Shown: one piece after another, positions 44,633 through 53,469 of the stretch | Layout: each line of letters begins with the position of its first letter | Position numbering within the stretch: the stretch's first letter is position 1 | NCBI RefSeq assembly: GCF_016464375.1 | Contig: NZ_JADDIU010000008.1 | Location: forward strand, 108,637 to 172,636 | Direction: 5' to 3' | DNA: 64,000 bases | Source: Bacillus renqingensis | GTDB taxonomy: Bacteria > Bacillota > Bacilli > Bacillales > Cytobacillaceae | The notes under the pieces: generated by a model | What the model saw: the letters and a program-made list of their open reading frames with translations, nothing else | What the model was told of the DNA's origin: nothing | Database searches by the model: none | Program-made: the position numbers and the translations under genes

Positions 44633-45543
44633 AGGAATATATTACATTATCGGAAGAAGTTAAGCAGGCGAAGGAACAGGGGAAACCAATTGTGGCCCTC
44701 GAGTCAACGATTATTTCACACGGTATGCCGTACCCGCAAAACGTTCAGACTGCCAGAGAGGTAGAGCAGATCATTCGTGACAACGGGGCAGTTCCAGCGA
44801 CAATCGCCATTGTGAATGGAAAAATTAAAATCGGCTTATCGGATGAGGAACTTGAAATGTTCGGTAAGAGTTCAGACGTTGCAAAGGCATCGCGCCGTGA
44901 TTTGGCCTATTTACTTGCTACTAAGAAATTGGGTGCAACAACGGTGGCGGCAACGATGGTTTGTGCAGAATTGGCCGATATTCCTATTTTTGTGACCGGC
45001 GGCATTGGCGGTGTTCACCGTGGCGCGGAAACAACGATGGATATTTCAGCGGATTTAGAGGAATTAGCGCAAACCAATGTAGCGGTCATCTGCGCAGGAG
45101 CAAAATCTATTTTAGATTTAGGATTAACATTAGAATATCTTGAAACAAAGGGGGTTCCAGTGATCGGCTATCAAACAGATGTCCTTCCAGCGTTCTATAC
45201 CCGTTCTAGTCAATTTGCCGTTAACTTCCGGGCAGACGATGTAGAAACGATTTCCAATACGTTAAAAACAAAGTGGGATTTAAACTTGAAAGGCGGAGCT
45301 GTAATTGCTAATCCAATCCCTGAGGAAGATGCAATGGATGAAAAAACGATTACAGACATCATCGAAACAGCCCTTAAGGAAGCAAAAGAGAAGCATATTT
45401 CCGGGAAAGAAGTAACACCATTCCTATTAGCAAAAGTAAAAGAACTAACCGCTGGAAAAAGTCTAGAAGCCAACATCGCCCTAGTAAAAAATAACGCCGT
45501 ACTAGGAGCAAAAATTGCAGTAAGTCTAGGGAACTTAAAATAA
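44629..45543 (+). CDS. psuG: Pseudouridine-5'-phosphate glycosidase
   Basis: 304 residues, ATGA overlap with psuK. The family is unmistakable: [63 protein letters not shown] and the catalytic-lysine region [17 protein letters not shown]. PsuG reversibly splits pseudouridine 5'-phosphate. Pseudouridine salvage from RNA turnover is the pathway. A terminator follows at 45652. Confidence 0.95.
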   Translation: MKEYITLSEEVKQAKEQGKPIVALESTIISHGMPYPQNVQTAREVEQIIRDNGAVPATIAIVNGKIKIGLSDEELEMFGKSSDVAKASRRDLAYLLATKKLGATTVAATMVCAELADIPIFVTGGIGGVHRGAETTMDISADLEELAQTNVAVICAGAKSILDLGLTLEYLETKGVPVIGYQTDVLPAFYTRSSQFAVNFRADDVETISNTLKTKWDLNLKGGAVIANPIPEEDAMDEKTITDIIETALKEAKEKHISGKEVTPFLLAKVKELTAGKSLEANIALVKNNAVLGAKIAVSLGNLK

Positions 45544-45544
45544 T

Positions 45545-45594
45545 GGGTGCCAGGCACCGCTCGTGGACATTTGTCCGTCTGGGGTGGACAGTTT
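45545..45594. repeat. GGTGCCAGGCACC repeat with TGGACA palindromes
   Basis: GGTGCCAGGCACC plus CTCGTGGACATTTGTCCGTC and GGGTGGACAG, starting 2 bases after the psuG stop. The core here is a perfect palindrome. Confidence 0.8.
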
Positions 45595-45651
45595 AGCTGG
45601 AAGGTTCTATCTCAATTGAGTGTGCTACCACTGTCTTCCACTATAAATAAA

Positions 45652-45686
45652 GGATTAGGCTAATAAAGGGCCTAGTCCTCTTTTTA
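45652..45686 (+). terminator. Terminator after psuG
   Basis: GGATTAGGC (45652-45660) with GCCTAGTCC (45670-45678), one G-U, then TCTTTTTATTT. Confidence 0.8.
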
Positions 45687-45710
45687 TTTAAATAGGGACC
45701 CACTGTTTTA

Positions 45711-45740
45711 TTGTTAACCTAAATGAAATTAGGTTGACAA
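45711..45740. promoter_or_regulatory. BirA operator overlapping the bioY promoter
   Basis: TTGTTAAC-N14-GTTGACAA, the bacterial biotin-operon operator pattern, with further symmetry (CCTAA/TTAGG) inside. TTGACA (45734-45739) in the right arm is the likely -35 box, so BirA bound to biotinyl-AMP would block the promoter. Confidence 0.85.
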
Positions 45741-45798
45741 TAACCAACCTTACCATTTATCTTTAAACTATGAAAATATATTTGAAGGTGGGAGCGTA

Positions 45799-46389
45799 AT
45801 GAAATTAAGAGCACTAGATATAACCCTTGTTGGGATGTTCGTTGCATTAATGGCGATTGGCGCCAATATTACATCTATAGCCCCGTTTTTGACGGTGGGT
45901 GGAGTGCCAATCACATTGCAGACATTTTTTGCTATTCTCGCAGGGTTAATCTTAGGGAGCCGATTAGGCTCCATTACAATGATCAGTTATATGCTGGTTG
46001 GTTTGGTTGGGGTTCCTGTTTTTTCAGAATTTGGCGCAGGTCCTTCCATTATCCCGAGTCCTACGTTTGGCTTTATCGTGTCTTTTATTTTTATGGCCTT
46101 TATTATAGGAAAAATGGTAGAAAAGAATAAATCCACGGCTGCTTTTATTACCGCGTCCTTAATTGGAATGTCTGTTAACTACCTTATCGGAACAACTTGG
46201 ATGTATTACGCTTATAAATTGTGGTTTACAGCCCCAGAAGGATTTACATACAAAATGGCCTGGCTGTGGATGCTTCCCCCACTGCCGAAAGACATCATCC
46301 TAACAGTATTCGCAGGGATCATGGCACATCGACTTGAACAAACAGTCCTATCAAAAGGACAATTTAAACACTTAAAAAGGGTTTCATAA
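45799..46389 (+). CDS. bioY: Biotin transporter BioY
   Basis: 196 residues, six membrane helices, ECF-type substrate-binding component. Family motifs: TVGGVPITLQTFFAILAGLILGSRLGSITMISYMLVGLVGVPVF near residues 34-77, and the C-terminal WLWMLPPLPKDI. The energising EcfA/EcfT parts are encoded elsewhere. GAAGGTGGGA precedes the ATG. BirA control is indicated by the operator just upstream. Confidence 0.95.
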   Translation: MKLRALDITLVGMFVALMAIGANITSIAPFLTVGGVPITLQTFFAILAGLILGSRLGSITMISYMLVGLVGVPVFSEFGAGPSIIPSPTFGFIVSFIFMAFIIGKMVEKNKSTAAFITASLIGMSVNYLIGTTWMYYAYKLWFTAPEGFTYKMAWLWMLPPLPKDIILTVFAGIMAHRLEQTVLSKGQFKHLKRVS

Positions 46390-46393
46390 CAGT

Positions 46394-46441
46394 TGGTGTC
46401 AGGCACCATCCGTGGACATTTGTCCGCCGTAGAAGGACAGT
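46394..46441. repeat. GGTGTCAGGCACC repeat with TGGACA palindrome
   Basis: GGTGTCAGGCACC then CCGTGGACATTTGTCCGCCG and a shortened GGACAG, 5 bases after the bioY stop. Confidence 0.8.
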
Positions 46442-46542
46442 TGAAAATTGATAAAGGCACTATCCAGTGAAAGCTGGGTAGTGCTTTTTTGTGTTGGAGA
46501 GAGGTGGGGCTGCAAATCGCTTTAAAATGAACAAAAATAGGA

Positions 46543-46593
46543 TTGTTTTTAATTTCCAATTATGATATAGTACATTACATCAGTAATGTACTA
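46543..46593 (+). promoter_or_regulatory. Promoter and palindromic operator of the GntR-ABC operon
   Basis: TTGTTT (46543-46548), 17 bp, TATAGT (46566-46571). Overlapping the -10 box is a perfect palindrome, TAGTACATTAC (46568-46578), ATCA, GTAATGTACTA (46583-46593), the GTAC-type site used by YtrA-like GntR regulators. Confidence 0.8.
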
Positions 46594-46619
46594 ATCCAGA
46601 GAGAAGGGAGGAGCTTGCA

Positions 46620-47000
46620 TTGGCTCTTAATCTGGACGGGGCGAAGCCGATTTATCTACAGATTTCGGAGTGGCTTGAGAACGAGATTCTGAACGGACAT
46701 TTCGTAAGTGATCAGAAAATCTACTCCCAATATCAGCTTGCCGATATTTTTAATATTAACCCGGCGACGGCTGCCAAGGGGCTGAACATATTGGCTGAAG
46801 AACAGATTCTTTATAAAAAGCGAGGGCTCGGTATGTTTGTGACAAGTAATGCGAAAGAGATGATTGTAAGCAAGCGGAAAAATCAAACCTTAAAACGATT
46901 GGTGCAGGAAATTGTCATCGAAGCGGAACGATTAAAGGTAAGCAAAGATGAGCTAATTGAGATGATCAATATAACCATCATGAGGAGGGCTGGGGAATGA
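46620..47000 (+). CDS. GntR-family regulator, YtrA subfamily
   Basis: 126 residues, TTG start with GGGAGGAG upstream. The winged helix (PIYLQISEWLENEILNGHF, YSQYQLADIFNINPATAAKGLNILAEEQIL) is followed by only a short helical tail (about 80-126), as in YtrA rather than the full FadR/HutC effector domains. It heads an ABC transporter operon and most likely represses it through the palindrome over its own promoter. The stop overlaps the ATPase start (ATGA). Cell-wall stress is the inducer of relatives; not shown here. Confidence 0.9.
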   Translation: MALNLDGAKPIYLQISEWLENEILNGHFVSDQKIYSQYQLADIFNINPATAAKGLNILAEEQILYKKRGLGMFVTSNAKEMIVSKRKNQTLKRLVQEIVIEAERLKVSKDELIEMINITIMRRAGE

Positions 47001-47899
47001 GTGTTATTGAGTGTAAAGGATTAACAAAAGCTTTTGGCGGCACAAAAGCACTAGACAATTTTTCATGTAAAATTGAGGGAAATACGATTACCGGGCTTAT
47101 TGGCCGTAACGGCGCAGGCAAAACAACACTGCTGAAAATCATCGCAGGCTACCTTCAACAAACAACCGGTGAAATAACGGTCTTTTCTGAAAGGCCATTT
47201 AACGATTTAACCGTTTCAGCAAACGTCATCTTTGTCCACGATCAATTGAACCTTCCGACTGCCTTAAATCTTAAAGAAATCTTAGATGTAATGGCAAGCT
47301 TTTATCAAAATTGGGACCGTGAACTTGCCCAGCGGTTGTTTGATTATTTTTCTTTACACCCTATGCAGTATTATAACGGGCTTTCCAAAGGAATGAAGAG
47401 TACCTTCAACATGATAGTAGGGTTAGCAGCACGTACTCCATTAACACTTTTTGACGAACCGACAACAGGAATGGACGCAGCGGTTCGAAAGGATTTCTAC
47501 CGTGCTTTGCTTAAAGACTACATTGCCTATCCAAGGACGATTATTCTTTCCAGCCATCATTTGGATGAAATTGAAGACTTATTGGAGGATATTTTGCTGA
47601 TGCAGCGGGGACAGATGCTTCTTCATATGTCGGTTACCGATTTGAAGGAATGGGCAGTTGGGCTGGAAGGGCGGACTGTTGCAGTGAAAGAATGGACGAA
47701 GAACAGAGAGGTTATTTTTTCAAAGAATGGCGGATTGGATCAAACCTATGTGGTAGTTAGAAATGATTTCACGGCAGCGGAACTGCAAAAGGTGAAACTG
47801 GCGGGAATCAAAACGCTGCCGGTAAGCTCCAGTGATCTCTGTGTCTATTTAACCAGTAAAACGAAGGGAGGCATCGATGATGTCTTTAACAAAGGTTAG
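46997..47899 (+). CDS. ABC transporter ATPase (YtrB-like)
   Basis: 300 residues. Walker A GRNGAGKTT at about 35-43, degenerate signature GLSKGMKST in place of LSGGQ, Walker B PLTLFDEPTTGMDAA, switch H in ILSSHHLDEIED. A C-terminal 80-residue extension follows. It is coupled to the regulator and overlaps the permease gene by 23 bp. Probably exports an envelope-active compound or acts in self-protection, by analogy with ytr operons. Confidence 0.88.
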   Translation: MSVIECKGLTKAFGGTKALDNFSCKIEGNTITGLIGRNGAGKTTLLKIIAGYLQQTTGEITVFSERPFNDLTVSANVIFVHDQLNLPTALNLKEILDVMASFYQNWDRELAQRLFDYFSLHPMQYYNGLSKGMKSTFNMIVGLAARTPLTLFDEPTTGMDAAVRKDFYRALLKDYIAYPRTIILSSHHLDEIEDLLEDILLMQRGQMLLHMSVTDLKEWAVGLEGRTVAVKEWTKNREVIFSKNGGLDQTYVVVRNDFTAAELQKVKLAGIKTLPVSSSDLCVYLTSKTKGGIDDVFNKG

Positions 47900-48629
47900 T
47901 TTGGCGGAGGTTGTGAAAAAACAATATATTTACAAGCTCCATGCGTATACTCAAGTATTTCTGTCATTGATTATTCTTCAAGTAATTGCCATTTTGTTTT
48001 CGCTGAACGGCTCCGGCATGATGGGAAGCGGCGGTGGAATGATTGATTTAGAGGTCCATTACTATTCGGCGGATATCGTCGTTGCTTTCACGATGCTCTG
48101 GGGGTTTATCACGGCTATCCTGATCACAACGAAGGCGTATCGAAATGATGATTTCATATTGGTTACGAACCGAATTAGCAGTAATCTATCGAATGTGCTG
48201 TTCTTGTTAACGGCCAGTCTGATTGGCGGGATAACAGCAAACCTGTCTTCTTTTTTATTAAAAATAATCATTTCTATTTTTAAAAGTGATTTTTATATCG
48301 ATAGTCCTGCGGACATAGTTACGGTAATGGATTTGTTTGTTGGCAGCGGGGCAACGGTCTTATATATTTTCCTGTTCTCGGCGTTAGGGTACTTGGTCGG
48401 GATACTTGTCCAATTGAACAGGGTGTTCGCTGTTGTGCTGCCAGTTGTGTTTGTTGGCGGATTGATTCTCGATGGAATGCGAGGAGATGCGGGAGTCATC
48501 GCCGCTGTCTTTAAGTTTTTCTTTGCAGAGTCCTCTTTTACTCTATTTCTAATAAAAGGAATCTGCACATTGGTTTTGTTATTTTTAGCTGCATTTGGTT
48601 TGTCAAACAGAATGGAGGTCAAGCCGTAA
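47877..48629 (+). CDS. ABC transporter membrane protein
   Basis: 250 residues, six hydrophobic segments (first near 25-42, LSLIILQVIAILFSLNGSG; last near 225-245). There is no clear motif, as is usual for this ABC-2-like class. The start at 47877 has AAGGGAGG upstream, inside the ATPase gene. Its stop shares a base with the next start (TAATG). Confidence 0.8.
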   Translation: MMSLTKVSLAEVVKKQYIYKLHAYTQVFLSLIILQVIAILFSLNGSGMMGSGGGMIDLEVHYYSADIVVAFTMLWGFITAILITTKAYRNDDFILVTNRISSNLSNVLFLLTASLIGGITANLSSFLLKIIISIFKSDFYIDSPADIVTVMDLFVGSGATVLYIFLFSALGYLVGILVQLNRVFAVVLPVVFVGGLILDGMRGDAGVIAAVFKFFFAESSFTLFLIKGICTLVLLFLAAFGLSNRMEVKP

Positions 48630-49345
48630 TGGTGAATATTTCAATTCTCGTCCTGGTATTAGCCATTGGCAGTGTCGTTGGTTTGACCGTAAAACTTGGG
48701 AGAAATGTTAAAAGGGAGGGGAATCTTGCATACAGTAAACGGGTCCGTCTGATTTTTAGCGGTTATTTAGCCGTTCTCATCATTTGCATGGTAGTAAGTA
48801 CGGTATTGCCGGTTAAAGGCATCATCCAATTGCAAAAAGTTAATCGTGATGAGCTTGACCGGGAAAGTGTAGCTTTATATGATAAAGCGAAAGCCGGGGA
48901 TATTTCCCAGTTTGACCGAACGTTTTTACACAAAAAATGGGACTTTGACGTTCAGGGCCAGCAGCTAAAAATAGCGGGCAATGGAGAGAATTTCTATAAC
49001 ATTACCGTCATGGTGGAAAGAAAGGGACAAAATGATGGACATATCGAGGCCGGCTTCTATATGACGAGATCAGAAGTGGACGGGCTGGATATCTCAAAAT
49101 TAGTCGCTCCTCCCCAGCTTAAACTAGCAAATGGTCACTTAAACGTCACGAATTCACCGAAAAATAAACTAAGACTATCACAATTCACGAATGTATTTTC
49201 AGTAAAACAATTCACCGGAGAAAACCCCTTCGGACATGAATCCTACACAAGCGAAGGCCAAAGTATCTTATACATGAAAATACCCAAAGACCTGAAACTA
49301 ACCGCCGCCGACAACATTAATTTAGAATACGTTGATGGTGCCTGA
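48629..49345 (+). CDS. Membrane-anchored hypothetical protein of the GntR-ABC operon
   Basis: 238 residues. Two membrane helices near the N-terminus (about 3-20 and 45-65), then an exposed domain with no motif I recognise. It starts at the stop of the permease gene. The stop codon (GAT GGT GCC TGA) is formed by the dispersed repeat at 49337-49383, so the native C-terminus may have been trimmed by the repeat. It could be an accessory subunit of the transporter. Confidence 0.75.
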   Translation: MVNISILVLVLAIGSVVGLTVKLGRNVKREGNLAYSKRVRLIFSGYLAVLIICMVVSTVLPVKGIIQLQKVNRDELDRESVALYDKAKAGDISQFDRTFLHKKWDFDVQGQQLKIAGNGENFYNITVMVERKGQNDGHIEAGFYMTRSEVDGLDISKLVAPPQLKLANGHLNVTNSPKNKLRLSQFTNVFSVKQFTGENPFGHESYTSEGQSILYMKIPKDLKLTAADNINLEYVDGA

Positions 49346-49383
49346 CACCACTCGTGGACATTTGTCCGTCTGGGGTGGACACT
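49337..49383. repeat. GGTGCCTGACACC repeat with TGGACA palindromes
   Basis: GGTGCCTGACACC (reverse orientation core) plus CTCGTGGACATTTGTCCGTC and GGGTGGACAC. It provides the stop codon of the preceding gene. Confidence 0.8.
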
Positions 49384-49453
49384 TCTTGAACTGAATGACC
49401 TTAATGGTTATTCAGTTTTTTAATAGGGAGAAACCCAAGATTTGTAAAACTTA

Positions 49454-49480
49454 TAATTCCGACTTGATTTATTGGAATTA
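49454..49480 (+). promoter_or_regulatory. CymR-like operator of tcyP
   Basis: TAATTCC-N13-GGAATTA, interrupted palindrome 44 bp before the tcyP start. tcyP is a known CymR target in B. subtilis, and the site resembles 29597-29624. Confidence 0.7.
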
Positions 49481-49523
49481 ATGATATAAAATGATTCCAT
49501 AAATATAGAGGGGAAGGAAAACA

Positions 49524-50906
49524 ATGAACATCATTTTGATTATTATCAATATTGCCGTGTTGCTTTTGTTAATGGTTGGCCTGTTTATCATGCAAAAGAA
49601 GCACGTTTCATTTTCAAAGCGTGTATTTACCGCGCTCGGTTTAGGTATTGTTTTCGGTTTATTACTGCATTTTATTTACGGAACCACATCGAAAGTCACC
49701 ACTGGTTCGATTGACTGGTTTGACATTGTCGGCAATGGCTACGTCAAACTGTTACAAATGGTCGTTATGCCACTTGTATTTATTTCCATCGTGGGTGCCT
49801 TTACGAAGCTAAAACTAACAAAAAATATCGGAAAGATTAGTTTCCTAGTTATTGGCATCTTGCTTGGGACAACAGCCATTTCCGCAGCAATCGGTATTGG
49901 TTCGGCATTAGGATTTGGTCTTGACGGCATCCATCTTACCGCAGGAGAGGCTGAAAATGCACGAAATGCCCTGTTACAGGAAAAGGTAACCGGGGTCAAA
50001 GATATGACGATTCCCCAGCAAATCACTGAGTTATTGCCAAGCAACCCATTTCAAGATTTAACGGGTGCCCGGCCAACATCAACGATTGCCGTGGTTATCT
50101 TTGCCGCATTTATCGGGGTGGCCTATCTTGGTGTGAAACGCAAGGACCCAGAACATGGGGATTTCTTTGCAAAAATAATTGACACGTTGTATGCGATCAT
50201 TATGCGGGTTGTCACCCTCATTCTTCGTTTAACACCATATGGGATATTGGCAATTATCACAAGGGTAACCGCAACCAGTGATTATGAAGCAATTGTAAAA
50301 TTAGGTAAGTTCGTCGTCGCATCATACGTCGCATTGATTCTTATGTTTATTGTTCATTTACTTTTAATTACATTTGCGAAATTAAGCCCTGTAAACTACA
50401 TGAAAAAAGCACTGCCAACCTTAACCTTTGCGTTCACATCGCGTACAAGTGCAGGGGCATTGCCATTAAATATTAAAACCCAGACAAAGGATTTTGGGGT
50501 ATCAGAAGGGATTGCGAACTTCGCCGCCTCCTTTGGACTTTCTATCGGTCAAAACGGTTGTGCCGGTATTTATCCTGCCATGTTAGCCGTTATGGTAGCA
50601 CCAACCGCCGGTATTAATCCTACAAGTCCATCATTCATTCTAACTCTGATTCTGGTAGTGGCCATCAGCTCCTTTGGAGTCGCCGGCGTCGGCGGCGGGG
50701 CTACATTTGCAGCCCTGATCGTCTTATCCGTGATGAATCTTCCAATCGCGATTGTCGGCTTGCTCATTTCCGTTGAACCTCTCATCGACATGGGACGTAC
50801 AGCCCTGAATGTCAGCGGAAGCATGACAGCCGGAATCCTAACCGGCAAAGTAACCGGCGAGCTGGAAAAAGAAGTATACCAACAACCCCATATAGTCGAA
50901 GCATAA
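49524..50906 (+). CDS. tcyP: L-cystine symporter TcyP
   Basis: 460 residues, sodium/dicarboxylate symporter family (SLC1 type). Eight membrane segments and two re-entrant loops: FTSRTSAGALPLN (HP1 region) and SSFGVAGVGGGATFAALIVLS (HP2). ASFGLSIGQNGCAGIYPAMLAV stands in place of the aspartate-transporter NMDG motif. These are features of the TcyP/YhcL cystine transporters. GAGGGGAAGG upstream. The CymR-like site predicts induction when sulfur is limiting, in parallel with the gene cluster at 25-29.6 kb. Confidence 0.92.
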   Translation: MNIILIIINIAVLLLLMVGLFIMQKKHVSFSKRVFTALGLGIVFGLLLHFIYGTTSKVTTGSIDWFDIVGNGYVKLLQMVVMPLVFISIVGAFTKLKLTKNIGKISFLVIGILLGTTAISAAIGIGSALGFGLDGIHLTAGEAENARNALLQEKVTGVKDMTIPQQITELLPSNPFQDLTGARPTSTIAVVIFAAFIGVAYLGVKRKDPEHGDFFAKIIDTLYAIIMRVVTLILRLTPYGILAIITRVTATSDYEAIVKLGKFVVASYVALILMFIVHLLLITFAKLSPVNYMKKALPTLTFAFTSRTSAGALPLNIKTQTKDFGVSEGIANFAASFGLSIGQNGCAGIYPAMLAVMVAPTAGINPTSPSFILTLILVVAISSFGVAGVGGGATFAALIVLSVMNLPIAIVGLLISVEPLIDMGRTALNVSGSMTAGILTGKVTGELEKEVYQQPHIVEA

Positions 50907-50915
50907 CGATTGAAA

Positions 50916-50960
50916 AGGTGTCAGGCACCATGTGAAAATTTCACATGGTGCCTGACACCT
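50916..50960. repeat. Palindromic repeat, family GGTGTCAGGCACC (long form)
   Basis: AGGTGTCAGGCACCATGTGA and its exact complement with almost no loop; nearly the same as 36982-37026. Located between convergent tcyP and the TSUP gene, it could serve as a two-way terminator. Confidence 0.9.
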
Positions 50961-50999
50961 CTTTTCCAAAAACAGTAAATAAGCAGCCTTTATTATAAT

Positions 51000-51752
51000 T
51001 CATCGAATTAGCAAAATTGCACCCGCCATTATTGGGGTGAGAACCATAGCACTTTTTAAAATTGGCAGTGGAACATTGTTGGTAAATTTAGCTCCAATAT
51101 AAGAACCAATCATTGTTCCAGCTAGTACCTGAATCAGAAGCAAAATATTGAAGTAGCCCTCGAAATAGTAGCCAATCCCGCCAGCAATAGCGACAGGAAG
51201 AATAACCAGCATGGTTGTGCCAACTGATTCTTGTACAGAAAGGCCCAACATAATCATCAACCCGAGCTGGATGAATGGAGCCGCCCCAATACCAAACGTA
51301 CCAGATAAAATACCAGTCACTATACCGACAGAAGCTGCTCTAACTAGAAAGCTGCCAGTAAATTTTGTTTCCCTTTTATTTGTCTCTTTAAGCCTATTCA
51401 CAATAAAAAGACGGATCATAAGCATAACAGCGGATAGGAACAGCATTCCCGCTGTGAGCCAATGGAGTGAGTTAACCGGAATCCATACGGCAATCTTGGA
51501 ACCAAGGTAGGACATAATCGCCCCAAATACCCCTACAGTTATTCCTGTTTTCACATCAATATTTCCCTGCTGGTAATGGCTATAAGCTCCGGACAAAGTG
51601 GTAAACACCATAGCAGCAAGAGAAGTGCCTAACGTTGTGTGGATAGGCACATCAAAAATAACGGTTAAAAGAGCAATGATAAAACCGGATCCTCCAGCCC
51701 CAATAAACCCTAATAAAATACCCATTAAGAACATAGTAAGTGTAATAATCAA
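51000..51752 (-). CDS. TSUP family sulfite/sulfoacetate exporter-like (TauE/SafE)
   Basis: 250 residues, eight membrane helices. The family repeats are seen twice: LLGFIGAGGSGFIIALLTVIF...TTLGTSLAAMVFTT near the N-terminus and VTGILSGTFGIGAAPFIQLGL...VGTTMLVILPVAI in the second half. TSUP proteins move sulfur-containing or organic anions. Its position near YeiH suggests a sulfur anion, but substrate assignment is inference. GGGGGAGG before the ATG. Confidence 0.85.
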   Translation of the reverse strand: MIITLTMFLMGILLGFIGAGGSGFIIALLTVIFDVPIHTTLGTSLAAMVFTTLSGAYSHYQQGNIDVKTGITVGVFGAIMSYLGSKIAVWIPVNSLHWLTAGMLFLSAVMLMIRLFIVNRLKETNKRETKFTGSFLVRAASVGIVTGILSGTFGIGAAPFIQLGLMIMLGLSVQESVGTTMLVILPVAIAGGIGYYFEGYFNILLLIQVLAGTMIGSYIGAKFTNNVPLPILKSAMVLTPIMAGAILLIR

Positions 51753-51959
51753 AGATGCCTCCCCCTAAAATACACCTTCAATTCAGTAGTGATGAAATCT
51801 GCCCAAGTTTATTATAGCATTTGTAACCAGCAGGGCTTATTGAAATTAAAAAATGAGTTTGGCTTAGTATCTGCATCTGCTCTTTTGTCTTGTTCTAAGT
51901 TATTGCATTTACCCTTTTTACAACGAGCATAATAACCGGATAAAACCTTTCTAATTAAC

Positions 51960-52250
51960 AATCATCCAATCTTCGGAGCAGCTTAAACGAGTTTCATAGC
52001 TGGCAGAGCCGCTATGGGGGAGGATCACAACATTTTTTAAGTAAGCAGCGGAGGATCCGTTTCAATTGGTTCCTGGAAAAACACATCAAGCCCTGCGTTA
52101 AGAATTCTCCTTGTCTTCAGTGCCTGAATTATGGCTTGTTCGTCGACTGTTTTTCCTCTTGACCCATTAATAAAACTAGCTGTCTCTTCATCAAATCGAA
52201 TTCCCTTTTCCCGATTGTAGCCTTCATGCTTTTGTTGTCTGTGTCCGTAA
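51960..52250 (-). pseudogene. Decayed D-isomer 2-hydroxyacid dehydrogenase fragment
   Basis: The minus strand reads, across frames, MKATIGKREFDLMK / ETASFINGSRGKTVDEQ, then ALKTRRILNAGLDVFFQEP, then after a frameshift LKNVVILPHSGSASYETR. These are the NAD-domain end blocks of glyoxylate/hydroxypyruvate reductases (GSRGxxVDE, AGLDVFxxEP, LPHxGSA). At least two frameshifts and both gene ends are missing. The remainder of the 530-bp gap 51753-52282 shows nothing else. Confidence 0.85.
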
Positions 52251-52282
52251 GCCCACCTCTTATCTATTAACCTATAAAGTCT

Positions 52283-53347
52283 TTAAGCAATAAAATACGA
52301 AACAACAGAAAGAATGACGGATGTTATCAACATCGCTGTCAGCGGCCGCAATGCTTTTGTGCGCAGGTCACGCAGGCTTACATTCAATCCGAGACCGACC
52401 ATTGCTGTAGTCAGAATAAAGGTTGTGGCGGTGGAAATCCCGTCCATTACCGCCTGTGAAACGGGAATAGATTTACCGAGGACATAACTTCCAAACAAAC
52501 TCATGAAAATAAAGCCGATAAGAAACCAAGGAAATTCAATTTTCGTATCTCCAGCATTGCCGACGTTGCGTTTTTTGACCCAATACATCAGGATAAAGCA
52601 TAATGGAACAAGCAGGAGCACCCGGCCTAATTTTGCCAGCAAGGCGATTGCTAACCCGTCCGGACCTGCGGGAGCACCGGCTAAAGCGACATGGGCAATT
52701 TCATGAAGGCTAATTCCGCTCCAAATCCCGTAATCCATCGCTGATAATGGAAGAATAGGGCGTAAAATCGTATAGATAATCGAAAAAATCGTCCCCACGA
52801 GAGCAATAATCCCTACGCCAATAGCAGTCTCCTCATCCTTCGCCTTCATAATCGGTGAAACGGCAGCAATCGCCGCGGCTCCGCATACACCAGTACCCAC
52901 ACCGAGCATGAGCACTAGAGAGGATTCCGCTTTCAGTAATTTTCCGAGCCATACAGTAAACAATATCGCAAACGTAATAACACCGACATCCCGTACGATT
53001 AGTCCCAGTCCTTGATGGAGGACAACGTCAATATTCAACTTCAATCCATATAAAATAATCGCAAACCGTAAAAAACGTTTAGCAGAAAATTGAATTCCGG
53101 CGCGAATCTTTTCCGGATATCCGAAAAATTGACGATAAATGACCGCGATCACGATAGCACATGCAAGCGGCCCCACACGATCGAAACCCGGGACTTTCGC
53201 CAAGGCAAATCCGAACATTGCCATCACGATGGTGAAGGCGATGCCACCGAGCCATAATCCGCCGCCTGAAGGTTTGGGTTCAGGCTTCTTTTGCTGCTGT
53301 TTGTCCTGCTCGTTCAAAGTGAGCAAGCTTGCACTTTGACTTCCCAT
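52283..53347 (-). CDS. YeiH family putative sulfate exporter
   Basis: 354 residues from ATG 53347 (AGAGGTGATA upstream). About ten membrane helices; the family blocks are GYPEKIRAGIQFSAKRFLRFAIILYGLKL near 78-105, LMLGVGTGVCGAAAIAAVSPI, and SLHEIAHVALAG. An N-terminal charged extension (NEQDKQQQKKPEPKP) precedes the first helix. A divergently transcribed LysR gene is next to it, the same layout as E. coli yeiE-yeiH, where the regulator responds to sulfite. Confidence 0.9.
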   Translation of the reverse strand: MGSQSASLLTLNEQDKQQQKKPEPKPSGGGLWLGGIAFTIVMAMFGFALAKVPGFDRVGPLACAIVIAVIYRQFFGYPEKIRAGIQFSAKRFLRFAIILYGLKLNIDVVLHQGLGLIVRDVGVITFAILFTVWLGKLLKAESSLVLMLGVGTGVCGAAAIAAVSPIMKAKDEETAIGVGIIALVGTIFSIIYTILRPILPLSAMDYGIWSGISLHEIAHVALAGAPAGPDGLAIALLAKLGRVLLLVPLCFILMYWVKKRNVGNAGDTKIEFPWFLIGFIFMSLFGSYVLGKSIPVSQAVMDGISTATTFILTTAMVGLGLNVSLRDLRTKALRPLTAMLITSVILSVVSYFIA

Positions 53348-53469
53348 CCATATCACCTCTGTCTTTTAGCTTACTCCTGATTTATGCATAAGGAAAATAA
53401 AGATATATAATAAGGATGATAAGTAAACTTATATATATAGGACGATTCTATGGAGAAGGGGGCAACAGG

